This document shows positions 24,760-32,744 of a stretch of DNA of 35,254 nt, piece after piece (positions within the stretch are counted from its first letter, which is position 1; the number at the start of each line of letters is the position of its first letter). The DNA is from JALGWN01 sp964598025. GTDB lineage: Bacteria > Arandabacterota > Arandabacteria > Arandabacterales > Arandabacteraceae. The notes under the pieces are model-generated. The model was not told where the DNA came from. It ran no database searches and saw nothing but the letters and a program-made list of their open reading frames with translations. The position numbers were made by a program, and so were the translations under genes. The DNA lies in the NCBI GenBank assembly GCA_964598025.1, contig CAZRAU010000020.1, forward strand, positions 1 through 35,254. Reading direction: 5' to 3'.

Positions 24760-25662
24760 CTACCGCCCGCTCTCCACAGGATTGCAAAGCGTCCCGATGT
24801 TCTCGACGGTCACTTCCACGACGTCGCCGTCCTTGAGGAAGACCTGGGGATCCCTGAAGACGCCGACACCGCCGGGGGTGCCCGTGGAGATGACGTCGCC
24901 GGGTTCCAGGGTGATGGTCCGTGCGGCGAATACTATTATGTCTACGGGGGTGAATATCAGCATGCTGGTGGATTCCGACTGCATCACCTCTGAATTCACT
25001 TTGGTGCTTATCCTGAGGTCCAGGGGATCGCCGATCTCATCGGAGGTCACGATCCAGGGCCCCATCGGGGCAAAGGTGTCCATGCTTTTGCTTCTGAACC
25101 ACTGCTTCTCGCCGAACTGGGCCTCCCTCTCGGTGACATCGTTGAGACACGTGTAGCCGAAGATGGCCTGCGCGGCCTCCTTCTTGGTGGGATTCTTAAC
25201 GGTCTTTCCCATGATGAATGCCAGTTCGCCTTCGAAATCGACCTTGGTCGAACCCCCGGGGATCACTATGGGGTCGCCCGGGTTTATGACTGCGGTTGAA
25301 GCCTTGGAGAACAGGAGCGGATTCTCGGGAGGCTTGGCGCCCTGCTCCTCGATGTGGTCTCCATAATTGCGGCCCAGGCATATGAGTTTGGGGGGGCGCG
25401 GTATTGGGGCACAGATCTGCACCTCATCGAGGCCGATACAGCATTGAAGCGGCAGGTCGTCGCCGTTCCGGCGGCTTTCCAGGATGTGCTCGTACAGCAC
25501 TCTCAACGGGGCTTCATTCTCAAGGGCCAAGAGGTCGAGCATGCTCGCAGGCAGGCCGTCCATGGCGAAATAGGTGCTGCAGGCGGCGATGTCGTATACA
25601 TATTGCTCTAGCAGGAATCCCACCCTTTCTTCCCGGGCTCTTGCATAAGTCAGTACTCTCAC
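24760..25662 (-). CDS. Fumarylacetoacetate hydrolase-family protein
   Basis: A 300-aa protein of the FAH superfamily, metal-dependent C-C hydrolases, isomerases or decarboxylases acting on 2-oxo acids. Active-site blocks are CLGRNYGDHIEEQGAKPP, LLFSKASTAV, KVDFEGELAFIMGK, CLNDVTEREAQF and ISTGTPGGVGVFRDP. The substrate could be an acylpyruvate or a homoprotocatechuate-type intermediate; neighbours do not decide this. The GTG at 25660-25662 follows ggagg at eight bases; an upstream extension to 25746 crosses the promoter and is unlikely. Confidence 0.9.
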   Translation of the reverse strand: MRVLTYARAREERVGFLLEQYVYDIAACSTYFAMDGLPASMLDLLALENEAPLRVLYEHILESRRNGDDLPLQCCIGLDEVQICAPIPRPPKLICLGRNYGDHIEEQGAKPPENPLLFSKASTAVINPGDPIVIPGGSTKVDFEGELAFIMGKTVKNPTKKEAAQAIFGYTCLNDVTEREAQFGEKQWFRSKSMDTFAPMGPWIVTSDEIGDPLDLRISTKVNSEVMQSESTSMLIFTPVDIIVFAARTITLEPGDVISTGTPGGVGVFRDPQVFLKDGDVVEVTVENIGTLCNPVESGR

Positions 25663-25687
25663 GGCGTCATCCTCCGTTTTTTCAAGA

Positions 25688-25716
25688 TTGAAGTGAATCC
25701 GATTCTCGATTAGAAT
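25688..25716 (+). promoter_or_regulatory. Plus-strand half of a divergent promoter
   Basis: TTGAAG at 25688-25693 and TAGAAT at 25711-25716, 17-base spacer. It drives the thioesterase and acyltransferase genes, with a leader of about 42 bases. Confidence 0.65.
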
Positions 25717-25740
25717 ATCTGGCGTTGCCGTATGTTTCAA
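25712..25740 (-). promoter_or_regulatory. Minus-strand half of a divergent promoter sharing the -10
   Basis: On the minus strand TTGAAA (25740-25735) and TATTCT (25717-25712) are 17 bases apart. The -10 overlaps the plus-strand -10 by five bases. It drives the FAH-family and M24 genes. Confidence 0.6.
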
Positions 25741-25764
25741 GGCCAAACGTGGGGTGAGTGGCTA

Positions 25765-26205
25765 ATGGAGTTGATTGATGAGGGAATGTGTTTCATCTGC
25801 GGTAAGCGCAATCCCATAGGGCTCAAGGTGGAATTCGAAGTCGACGGTGAGAACCTCAGGTTGACGGGCTACTTCACTCCGAGGCAAGAGCACGAGGGTT
25901 ACAAAGGCATCATGCATGGAGGGCTGGCCTCCGCGCTCCTGGATGAGGCCATGGTGAAGCTCCTCTGGGAGGTGGGGATACCGGCCGTGAGCGCATCGCT
26001 CAACATACGTCTTATTAAGCCCGTCAAAGTGGGGGAGCAGGTGATCATAAAGGGCTGGGTTCAGTCGGACAAAGGACGGATAGTAAACACCTCTGCCGAG
26101 CTCAGGGACACGACCGGCACCTTGCTGGCACAGGCCGACGGCAAATGCGTCAGAGTGAAATCCAAGGAGGAGAGCAGTGAAACGCGACACCGGCAGGAAG
26201 ACTAA
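25765..26205 (+). CDS. PaaI-type hotdog-fold thioesterase
   Basis: A 146-aa single hotdog domain likely to hydrolyse acyl-CoA thioesters. Family marks are CGKRNPIGLKVEF at the N-terminus and the central helix GIMHGGLASALLDEAM, followed by the VSASLNIRLIKPVKVGEQV strand pattern. I chose ATG 25765 (after ggggtgag) over ATG 25732 because the shorter form begins where relatives do and the upper ATG overlaps the minus-strand promoter. Its last 29 bases overlap the phosphate acyltransferase gene, indicating coupled translation and a shared acyl-CoA pathway. Confidence 0.9.
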   Translation: MELIDEGMCFICGKRNPIGLKVEFEVDGENLRLTGYFTPRQEHEGYKGIMHGGLASALLDEAMVKLLWEVGIPAVSASLNIRLIKPVKVGEQVIIKGWVQSDKGRIVNTSAELRDTTGTLLAQADGKCVRVKSKEESSETRHRQED

Positions 26206-27127
26206 GACGGTTCGTTTCGATGACATCATCAGACTGGCCAAGAAGGTATCCAAACGGCATAGGTCGAGGGTGGCTGTGGCCGGGGCCCATGCGCCCATCG
26301 TGCTGGATGTGCTGTGTGACGCCGCCCATCAGGGTTTTGCCGAGCCGGTGCTTTTCGGGGATGAGGCCAAGATCAGGGAGATAGCTTCCAAGCAACGCCT
26401 GGATCTTGCCAGGTGTGATATCATCAACGTTACGGACCCGACCACTGCTGCCCGGCGTGCCGCAGAGACGGCCCGCGCGGGCGATGCCGATGTCCTTATG
26501 AAGGGCAACGTGACGACTGCGACCATCATGAAGGCCGCCCTCGACGAAGAGATCGGGATAAAGACCGAGCGTCTGATGAGCCATGTCGCGGTATTCGAGG
26601 TCGGAGGCTACGACAGGGTAATGTTCATGTCCGATGGGGGCATCGTGATCGAGCCCGATCTTGCTCAGAAAGTCGAGATCGTCAAGAATGCCATCGAGGT
26701 GGCGCATGCCCTGGGGGTGGCCAGACCCAGGGTTGCAATACTATCTTCCATAGAAATCGTCAACACCAAGATGAAGTCCGCGGTAGATGCGGCCGTCATT
26801 GCCAAGATGGCCGACCGGGGACAGATAACCGGGGCCATAGTGGATGGGCCATTCGGTCTGGACAATGCGATATCCCTGGAGGCCGCCGCCCAGAAAGGGG
26901 TCAAGAGCCCGGTCGCCGGCCGAGCCGATGTCCTTATTGTCGGCCACGCGGATGTCGGCAATGTGCTTTATAAGAGCCTGTCCTATTTCGTGGGCGAGAA
27001 ATGCAGTATGGCGGGGGTCATCGTGGGGGCGAAGGTCCCGATGGTGGTGGTCTCCCGAGCAGATACCTACGATGCCAGGCTCAATTCCATAGCGATTGCC
27101 TGTGTACTGTCCCGGAACTGTGTGTGA
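26177..27127 (+). CDS. Phosphate butyryltransferase/acetyltransferase-family protein
   Basis: A 316-aa enzyme of the Pta/Ptb family, which exchanges CoA of an acyl-CoA with phosphate to give an acyl phosphate. Marks are DADVLMKGNVTTATIMK, RLMSHVAVFEV and GAIVDGPFGLDNAIS, which fit the butyryl (Ptb) branch best. The GTG start at 26177 follows aaggaggagagca and lies within the thioesterase gene. A butyrate kinase gene normally follows ptb, but here the next gene is capsule export, so the acyl phosphate must be used by a product encoded elsewhere. Confidence 0.88.
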   Translation: MKRDTGRKTKTVRFDDIIRLAKKVSKRHRSRVAVAGAHAPIVLDVLCDAAHQGFAEPVLFGDEAKIREIASKQRLDLARCDIINVTDPTTAARRAAETARAGDADVLMKGNVTTATIMKAALDEEIGIKTERLMSHVAVFEVGGYDRVMFMSDGGIVIEPDLAQKVEIVKNAIEVAHALGVARPRVAILSSIEIVNTKMKSAVDAAVIAKMADRGQITGAIVDGPFGLDNAISLEAAAQKGVKSPVAGRADVLIVGHADVGNVLYKSLSYFVGEKCSMAGVIVGAKVPMVVVSRADTYDARLNSIAIACVLSRNCV

Positions 27128-27133
27128 CCATAT

Positions 27134-27175
27134 CGGGGCAGTCACGGGAGACCCGATTCACGTCGCGCTGCCCCG
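27134..27175 (+). terminator. Strong hairpin after the acyltransferase gene, no T-run
   Basis: cggggcag (27134-27141) pairs perfectly with ctgccccg (27168-27175), with an inner cggg-aga-cccg. It begins six bases after the stop codon. No T-run follows, so it may stop transcription only weakly or stabilise the 3' end. Confidence 0.35.
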
Positions 27176-27273
27176 GCGCCACAGGTGCGGACCACGCCGA
27201 GCGGGTGGAGCGCTGCTTGGCTTGGTAGGCTCAGCCCCGATTTCCGGCAACCATGTCTCAAGGGCTTTCGTCC

Positions 27274-27302
27274 TTGACCTTCTACAGGGTTCAACTTAGG
27301 AT
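27274..27302 (+). promoter_or_regulatory. Promoter of the polysaccharide cluster
   Basis: TTGACC at 27274-27279 and TAGGAT at 27297-27302, 17-base spacer, about 38 bases before the start codon at 27340. Confidence 0.5.
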
Positions 27303-27339
27303 GGATTGGTGCCAAGAGAGGGTAGGATCGGTCCCTTAT

Positions 27340-28932
27340 ATGGGTAATCACACCTTGAAATCAGTCAGAGTGCTCCTATCGGTATGGTTGGTGCTTGCTC
27401 TTGGCGGAGCTCCGGGTGCACTTCTTGCCGAGGGGACCTCGCCTTCCGAAGCACCTCCGGCCATGCGGACTTTCGAGCCGGCGCAGGGATCACTGGAGGG
27501 CACGCTCGATCCATACGTCTATGTCCTGGGACCGGGGGACGTCATCCAGATAGGTTTCTGGGGCGATGTCAACCGGCAGGAGCCTGTCACGGTCAACCCG
27601 ATGGGGGAGATCCTCTTACCGCCTGTGGGGCCGGTCGAAGTTGCCGGGAAGACCCTTGCCGAGGCCCGGGATCTTGTCAAGAGCGTCTTGTCCGAGTACT
27701 ACCGCCCTGGTATTCTATCGGTCTCCCTGGTTTCGCTGCGAACCTTCCAGGTGCATGTGGTGGGCTTCGTGGAAGTGCCCGGGGCGGTAGAGGTAAATGG
27801 TGTGACTCGCGTTTCCCAGGCCGTTGCATCGGCGGAGGGTATCCTGGACGGCGGATCGACGCGTAACATAGTGATCCGGCGGCATGGTGAGATCCTGAGG
27901 GCTGATCTGACAGGTTACCTCAATATCGGGGATAACATCTATAATCCGTTCCTCAGAGATGGGGATGCGATATACGTCCCTGCACGGGGCGGGGTTGTCC
28001 GCGTGTTCGGCAGCGTCGGCCGGCCGGGCACCTATGAGTTTGTGGAGGGGGAGAGCCTGGCCGGACTGCTGAGGCTTGCCGGAGGTTTCAGGCCTGAAGC
28101 ATACAGGGATGAGATCGAAATCGAGAGGTTTGACCCGGCGGACAGCGACATATCCAAGCCCATCGTGCTTGAAGGTGAACCCGCGCTGCTTTCGGGCTTC
28201 GAGATGAGAATGGGGGACAGGGTGTTCGTAAGGTCGATTCCGGGTTGGCAGGAGGGCGCCACTGTCGAGATCGTGGGCGAGGTGAAGTTCCCCGGCGTCT
28301 ATGTGATAGACGAGGGTCTTGAAACCCTATCGGGGATCATATCGAAGGCGGGCGGTCTCACCCGTGACGCCTCACTTGCTGAGGCCCGCCTCACAAGGAC
28401 CTCGTATGCGCTTGCCAGGCACCCAATCGAGGGTGAGCTGAATGTGCTGGGCGCCATGCAGAGCTCCTACGATGATAGGGAGAAGGACCTTCTCAAGACC
28501 ATGGGTCGGGAGTCCGAGGGCCGGGTGGCCGTCAGTTTCGAGGACATATTCCTCGGACGGGATGAATCAGAGGACGCCCTGGTCTATAGCGGTGACATCA
28601 TCGAAATACCCCGGGCCTCGAACTACATAAGGGTCGCCGGCCAGGTCAAGAACCCCGGTCTGGTCGCCGTTGTGGAAGGCCGGGACTGGTCATACTATGT
28701 CAAGGCGGCCGGAGGGTTTGCACCCGACGCGGACCGTAGGTCCGCCACCCTGATTCGCGGGGCAAGCGGTGTGAAGGTCGACCCCTGGGGTGAGAAGATT
28801 GCCGCAGGGGACGTGATCTGGGTCCCGGTCAGGCCGGAGCGTGATTGGTGGCAAATCACCAAGGATGTGTTTTCGATAGGCGCGCAGCTCGCCACAATCT
28901 GGCTTGTCATCGACAGCACAAAGGCAAAATGA
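27340..28932 (+). CDS. Wza-like polysaccharide export protein with SLBB domains
   Basis: A 530-aa secreted protein. Residues 7-30 form a signal peptide (VRVLLSVWLVLALGGAP, cleavage near LLA-EG). A polysaccharide biosynthesis/export domain follows (about 50-140; YVLGPGDVIQIGFWGDV), then several SLBB repeats (VHVVGFVEVPGAVEVNG, VRVFGSVGRPGTYEFVEG, VEIVGEVKFPGVYVIDEG, IRVAGQVKNPGLVAVVEG). The C-terminus has a hydrophobic helix. No lipobox cysteine is seen, unlike classical Wza. It probably forms the outer-membrane or periplasmic conduit for an exopolysaccharide. The start is uncertain; ATG 27340 has only a weak binding site. Confidence 0.9.
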   Translation: MGNHTLKSVRVLLSVWLVLALGGAPGALLAEGTSPSEAPPAMRTFEPAQGSLEGTLDPYVYVLGPGDVIQIGFWGDVNRQEPVTVNPMGEILLPPVGPVEVAGKTLAEARDLVKSVLSEYYRPGILSVSLVSLRTFQVHVVGFVEVPGAVEVNGVTRVSQAVASAEGILDGGSTRNIVIRRHGEILRADLTGYLNIGDNIYNPFLRDGDAIYVPARGGVVRVFGSVGRPGTYEFVEGESLAGLLRLAGGFRPEAYRDEIEIERFDPADSDISKPIVLEGEPALLSGFEMRMGDRVFVRSIPGWQEGATVEIVGEVKFPGVYVIDEGLETLSGIISKAGGLTRDASLAEARLTRTSYALARHPIEGELNVLGAMQSSYDDREKDLLKTMGRESEGRVAVSFEDIFLGRDESEDALVYSGDIIEIPRASNYIRVAGQVKNPGLVAVVEGRDWSYYVKAAGGFAPDADRRSATLIRGASGVKVDPWGEKIAAGDVIWVPVRPERDWWQITKDVFSIGAQLATIWLVIDSTKAK

Positions 28933-28933
28933 G

Positions 28934-30088
28934 ATGAATGAAGAAAGGGTGAACCTGTTGGAGGTCTTGCGCATCCTGTCAAAGGAGCGGCGCATCGTCA
29001 TTGTCTCCACTGTAGCCGCTCTCTTGATCTCTGGAGTCGTCTCACTGGTTCTGCCTAAGTGGTACAAGGCGCGGGCCACCATACTGCCGCCGGAATCCGG
29101 TACCTCCCAGACTGATGTCGTTGGTCTGATGAGGTTCGCGGGTTACCAGCCGGCATTGCTTCCCACAGTCACATCACCCTCGGAGATCTATACCGCTATT
29201 CTGGGTAGCAGCCGGGTGACCAATGCGGTAATCGACTCCCTCGATCTCATGACCGAGTACGGTACGGACTCGCGCCTGAAAGTTCTGGACAGGGTCATCA
29301 AGCATGTTGAAGTCGGCGTTACCAGGGAATCCCTGGTCAGGGTCGAATACGAGGACAAAGACCGGGAGCGCTCCGCCCGCGTCGCCAACGCCTTCGTCGG
29401 CGAGCTGGACCGGTTCAACCGTGAGACGCGGACCACATCCGCTCGCAGGCTGCGGGAATTCATAGAGGACCGTATCAAGCAGGCTGAAACTGATCTTGAG
29501 GTCGCGGAGATGGATCTCAAAGAGTTCAAGGACGAGACCGGCGTGGTCTTCATCTCCGAGCAGGCCAAGGCCTCCATAGAAACCGCTGCGGATCTGTACG
29601 GACGCATAGTCGGGCTGGAGGTGAGTCTGGAGCGGTTGAGCCAGTTCGCGACCGACAGGAGCCCGGAGGTTGTGGACATCAAGTCCCAGATCAGGGCTTT
29701 GGACAAGAGCCTTGCGGAGATGGGTTATGTGACGGCCGAGCACGGCGAGGTGACCAAGGGCAAGCTGTTCCCCGACTTCAGCAATGCTCCGGAGTGGGAA
29801 ATGCGGCTGGCCGATCTGATGAGAGAGGTTGAAATCAAGAGGTCGGTTTACAAGGTGCTGAGCGAGCAGTATGAGGAGGCGAGGATCCAGGAGATGAGAG
29901 ACACGCCCACCCTGCATGTGCTCGATTGGGCGGAACCGCCGCTGGTGAGGTCGAAGCCGAAGCGCAAGATCATGGTGGGCATAAGCGGTGCTTTCGCCTT
30001 TGTGCTCTCCTCCTTTGTGGTGATACATCGCAATAGGGTGCCGACCGGCCGGAACAAGGAGACAGACGGCAGATCGGGCCAGGTGTGA
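28934..30088 (+). CDS. Wzz-type chain-length determinant protein
   Basis: A 384-aa inner-membrane protein: short cytoplasmic N-terminus, membrane helix about 22-42, periplasmic domain opening PKWYKARATILPPES, long coiled-coil around 190-320, and a second helix near 345-370 (IMVGISGAFAFVLSS). It controls polymer length with the Wzy polymerase. The C-terminal tyrosine kinase domain of many homologues is absent, and no separate kinase is seen. The ATG lies one base after the stop of the export gene, so the two are coupled. Confidence 0.9.
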   Translation: MNEERVNLLEVLRILSKERRIVIVSTVAALLISGVVSLVLPKWYKARATILPPESGTSQTDVVGLMRFAGYQPALLPTVTSPSEIYTAILGSSRVTNAVIDSLDLMTEYGTDSRLKVLDRVIKHVEVGVTRESLVRVEYEDKDRERSARVANAFVGELDRFNRETRTTSARRLREFIEDRIKQAETDLEVAEMDLKEFKDETGVVFISEQAKASIETAADLYGRIVGLEVSLERLSQFATDRSPEVVDIKSQIRALDKSLAEMGYVTAEHGEVTKGKLFPDFSNAPEWEMRLADLMREVEIKRSVYKVLSEQYEEARIQEMRDTPTLHVLDWAEPPLVRSKPKRKIMVGISGAFAFVLSSFVVIHRNRVPTGRNKETDGRSGQV

Positions 30089-30253
30089 TAGACGGCCGGT
30101 CGCAGTAGGGAATCTCGCGGCGGCCCGGACTGAAGTGGGGTTGTTGGGTGGACCTGTCCCCGCGGTAACGCGGATGTCACCAAATGGACACGCCCTGAGA
30201 CGGTTGGATGCAGGTACCACGGGTCCGGTCGCGGGGTGTTCCATCGAGACGGC

Positions 30254-31588
30254 ATGCAAGCCATACGATTGCAGTCTGACATGAGCCGGCTTACCGTGCC
30301 GGCGGTGGCTGCCCTCGCTGCGGTGGTCGGTATCGCCTGCGGCATGGGTTGGACCGGTCTGCTGGTGAGACTTGGAGCGCCGGTATTTCTCCTCTTGCTC
30401 GTCTGGGACATCAGGATCGCAGTCCCGCTCCTGCTTTTCATCATTCCGTTCGGGCCGAAGTATGCAATGCCGTTCGGCAATCTCTATCTCGCGACGGTCA
30501 TCGTGGGTGCCGCAGTCGGGGCGTGGATATGGAGAAACCCACTTCTGCCACGTCCTTTCACCCTTCCGCGCACCCCGATCCTGCTCGGCCTGGCAGCCCT
30601 GTTTGTCGCGATGGGGCTATCGGCGATCCAGGGTATATATCATCTTCTGGCCAATTCCTCCGAGCTCATGAGGTTTGTCCAGTTCTTCCTGTATGCATGG
30701 CTTTTTGTGATCGTCATCCAGATGCGGTTGTCAAGGGACATGATACGGGTCTTCCTTCTACTGGCCGTAGTCGCAGGTGTGGTGGAAGGACTGGTCGGCA
30801 TACTTCAGTGGTTGGCCGCGCCCGGTTTTTATCTGTCCGGCACGTTTGATGACACACATAACAACTTCGCCATATATGTGATCTTCATGGCCTTTCTTCT
30901 TCTGGGAGTCGCCCTGGAGTCCAGGCGGTCCTGGGGTGGAGCTCTTGCCGTCGCGGGCCTTGTGCCCCTGCTCGTGTCCGCGGTGTTCTCATTCAGCAGG
31001 GGCGGATACGTGGCTATGGCGGCGGCCCTGCCGGTCTTCTTCCTCCTGCCGATAAGAAAATCCAGGAAACTCGAGCTTCTGGGTGCGTCCGTGGTCGTCG
31101 TTCTGCTGGCCTACTTCGTTGTGCCGGTGGATGTCAGGCTGAGGGCCCAGAGCATACTCATGAATGTGACCGGTCGTGACGTGGGTATCTCCGCGGCGGG
31201 CAGATTCGATATGTGGCGGGCCGGCTTCCGGGACTTTCTCGAGAGTCCCATCTTCGGCAAAGGGACCTGGAGCTACAGGCTGCGGGACAACTTCTACATG
31301 AAGATACTGGGCGAGGCCGGAATCTTGGGCTTCACGGCATTCATCTTCCTGATGTACACCGTCTTCAAAGAGGAAATCAAAGCCGTGTTGGTGCCGATAG
31401 AAGACGATTTCGTGCGCGGCCTGTGCGTGGGACTGGTGCCCGCCTCGGTCGCATGCTTGCCGATTTCCAACCTTACGGGCGACTACATGCTGGTTCACCG
31501 CTTCATGGGTGTTTTCTGGATCGTATTGGCGCTCATCCTCAAGTATAGCTGGAGCATCGGGGCGCCGCGGGTGAGTCATGTCGAATAA
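30254..31588 (+). CDS. O-antigen ligase/Wzy-type polymerase
   Basis: A polytopic membrane protein of about 444 aa with 10-12 predicted helices, matching the Wzy_C/O-antigen ligase family. The large periplasmic loop contains FSFSRGGYVAMAAALP before it and GRFDMWRAGFRDFLESPIFGKG within it. With Wzz and export genes beside it, polymerisation of a lipid-linked repeat unit is more likely than ligation to lipid A. Starts at 30254 and 30281 are both possible, neither with a clear binding site. It overlaps the next gene by 11 bases. Confidence 0.87.
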   Translation: MQAIRLQSDMSRLTVPAVAALAAVVGIACGMGWTGLLVRLGAPVFLLLLVWDIRIAVPLLLFIIPFGPKYAMPFGNLYLATVIVGAAVGAWIWRNPLLPRPFTLPRTPILLGLAALFVAMGLSAIQGIYHLLANSSELMRFVQFFLYAWLFVIVIQMRLSRDMIRVFLLLAVVAGVVEGLVGILQWLAAPGFYLSGTFDDTHNNFAIYVIFMAFLLLGVALESRRSWGGALAVAGLVPLLVSAVFSFSRGGYVAMAAALPVFFLLPIRKSRKLELLGASVVVVLLAYFVVPVDVRLRAQSILMNVTGRDVGISAAGRFDMWRAGFRDFLESPIFGKGTWSYRLRDNFYMKILGEAGILGFTAFIFLMYTVFKEEIKAVLVPIEDDFVRGLCVGLVPASVACLPISNLTGDYMLVHRFMGVFWIVLALILKYSWSIGAPRVSHVE

Positions 31589-32744
31589 GCCTGTACGCAT
31601 AATGTACGTGGACACATGCATGGAGATGGCCGGGGGGCAGTACAGCCTGCTGACGCTGCTCAAGCGCTTGGATAGAGCGGAATACGTGCCGATCCTCTAC
31701 TCACCGGGTGGAAGCGGGCTGGAGGCCCGGTGCAGGGACCTGGGCATAGAGACCCACAAGCTGCCTTTCCGATCGGTGCACCTGGTCTCTCACTCGAAGG
31801 CCCGGCTGTTTGCCTGGCCGGAAGACGTCATAAGATCCGTTTTCGGCATCTTCTTCCTGGTCTGGAGCGTGGCCCGCATGCATGTCGATGTGGTGCACGC
31901 CAACACCTTCAAAGCCGCCCTGGTCGGGAGCCTCGCCTGCATGTTGGCTCGCAGGCCCCTGGTTTTTCATGACAGGATAACCATCCGCCACGGGTTGTTT
32001 GAAAGGATGGTTGCAAGGCTCGCAGGCAAGATAGTAGTGGTCTCCTCGGCCCTTGCTGCCAAGCACGGCGAAACGTTGAGAAGTAAGGTGACCCTGATCT
32101 ATGACGGTGTGGATACCGACTTCATGTCGCCGGGACAGATCTCCAGCGAGCCTCATGGGAGCGAACCCGGAGCCGTCTGCTATCTGGGGAGAATAAGCTG
32201 GGAGAAGGGGGTGGACAGACTCATAGAGGCCGCAGGGCTCGTGACCGCTAAATTGCCCGGCACCATGTTCCTGGTCGGCGGCTCGCCCTATACTCCGGAT
32301 GATGTCTCTTACCACCGGAGGCTCCTTGGGCTTGTCGATAGTCTCGATCTGGCCCGGACCGTCCGTTTCGCCGGCCATGTCGATGACGCCAGGGCGTTCC
32401 TGGCAAAGGCCCGGGTGGTTGTACTCCCATCGAGGCGGGAGTCTTTGGGGTTGGTGCTCCTGGAGGCTATGGCGCTTGAAAAGGCGGTGGTTGCCTTCGC
32501 TGTCGATGGCCCCAGGGAGATCATAACTGACAGGAAGGACGGTCTGCTGGTGGAGCCCGGCAGCGTCGAGCATCTGGCCGAGGCCATAGTCACCATGCTC
32601 GGGGACGGCGACTTCGCCCGCGAGGCCGGCAGGATGGGAAGGGAGACGGTCATCTCAAGATTCTCGGCGAAGACCTTTGTGGACAGGATTTCCAGGGTCT
32701 ATGACGATATGGTTGGTTCACCTGCAAACGGTAGTACCGGCTGA
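31578..32744 (+). CDS. GT4-family glycosyltransferase
   Basis: A 388-aa retaining glycosyltransferase with two Rossmann domains (GT-B fold). The N-terminal domain opens IMYVDTCMEMAGGQYSLLTL. The C-terminal donor-binding domain has CYLGRISWEKGVDRLIEA and the Glu-x7-Glu motif in ESLGLVLLEAMALEKAVVAF. It adds a sugar to a growing lipid-linked or surface polysaccharide on the cytoplasmic side. Start ATG 31578 overlaps the polymerase gene and its stop TGA touches the start of the next gene. Confidence 0.92.
   Translation: MSNKPVRIMYVDTCMEMAGGQYSLLTLLKRLDRAEYVPILYSPGGSGLEARCRDLGIETHKLPFRSVHLVSHSKARLFAWPEDVIRSVFGIFFLVWSVARMHVDVVHANTFKAALVGSLACMLARRPLVFHDRITIRHGLFERMVARLAGKIVVVSSALAAKHGETLRSKVTLIYDGVDTDFMSPGQISSEPHGSEPGAVCYLGRISWEKGVDRLIEAAGLVTAKLPGTMFLVGGSPYTPDDVSYHRRLLGLVDSLDLARTVRFAGHVDDARAFLAKARVVVLPSRRESLGLVLLEAMALEKAVVAFAVDGPREIITDRKDGLLVEPGSVEHLAEAIVTMLGDGDFAREAGRMGRETVISRFSAKTFVDRISRVYDDMVGSPANGSTG

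Noticed and set aside
27128..27250. Riboswitch in the leader of the polysaccharide cluster
   Set aside because: A strong hairpin is present but lies upstream of the likely promoter at 27274 and matches no known riboswitch consensus.
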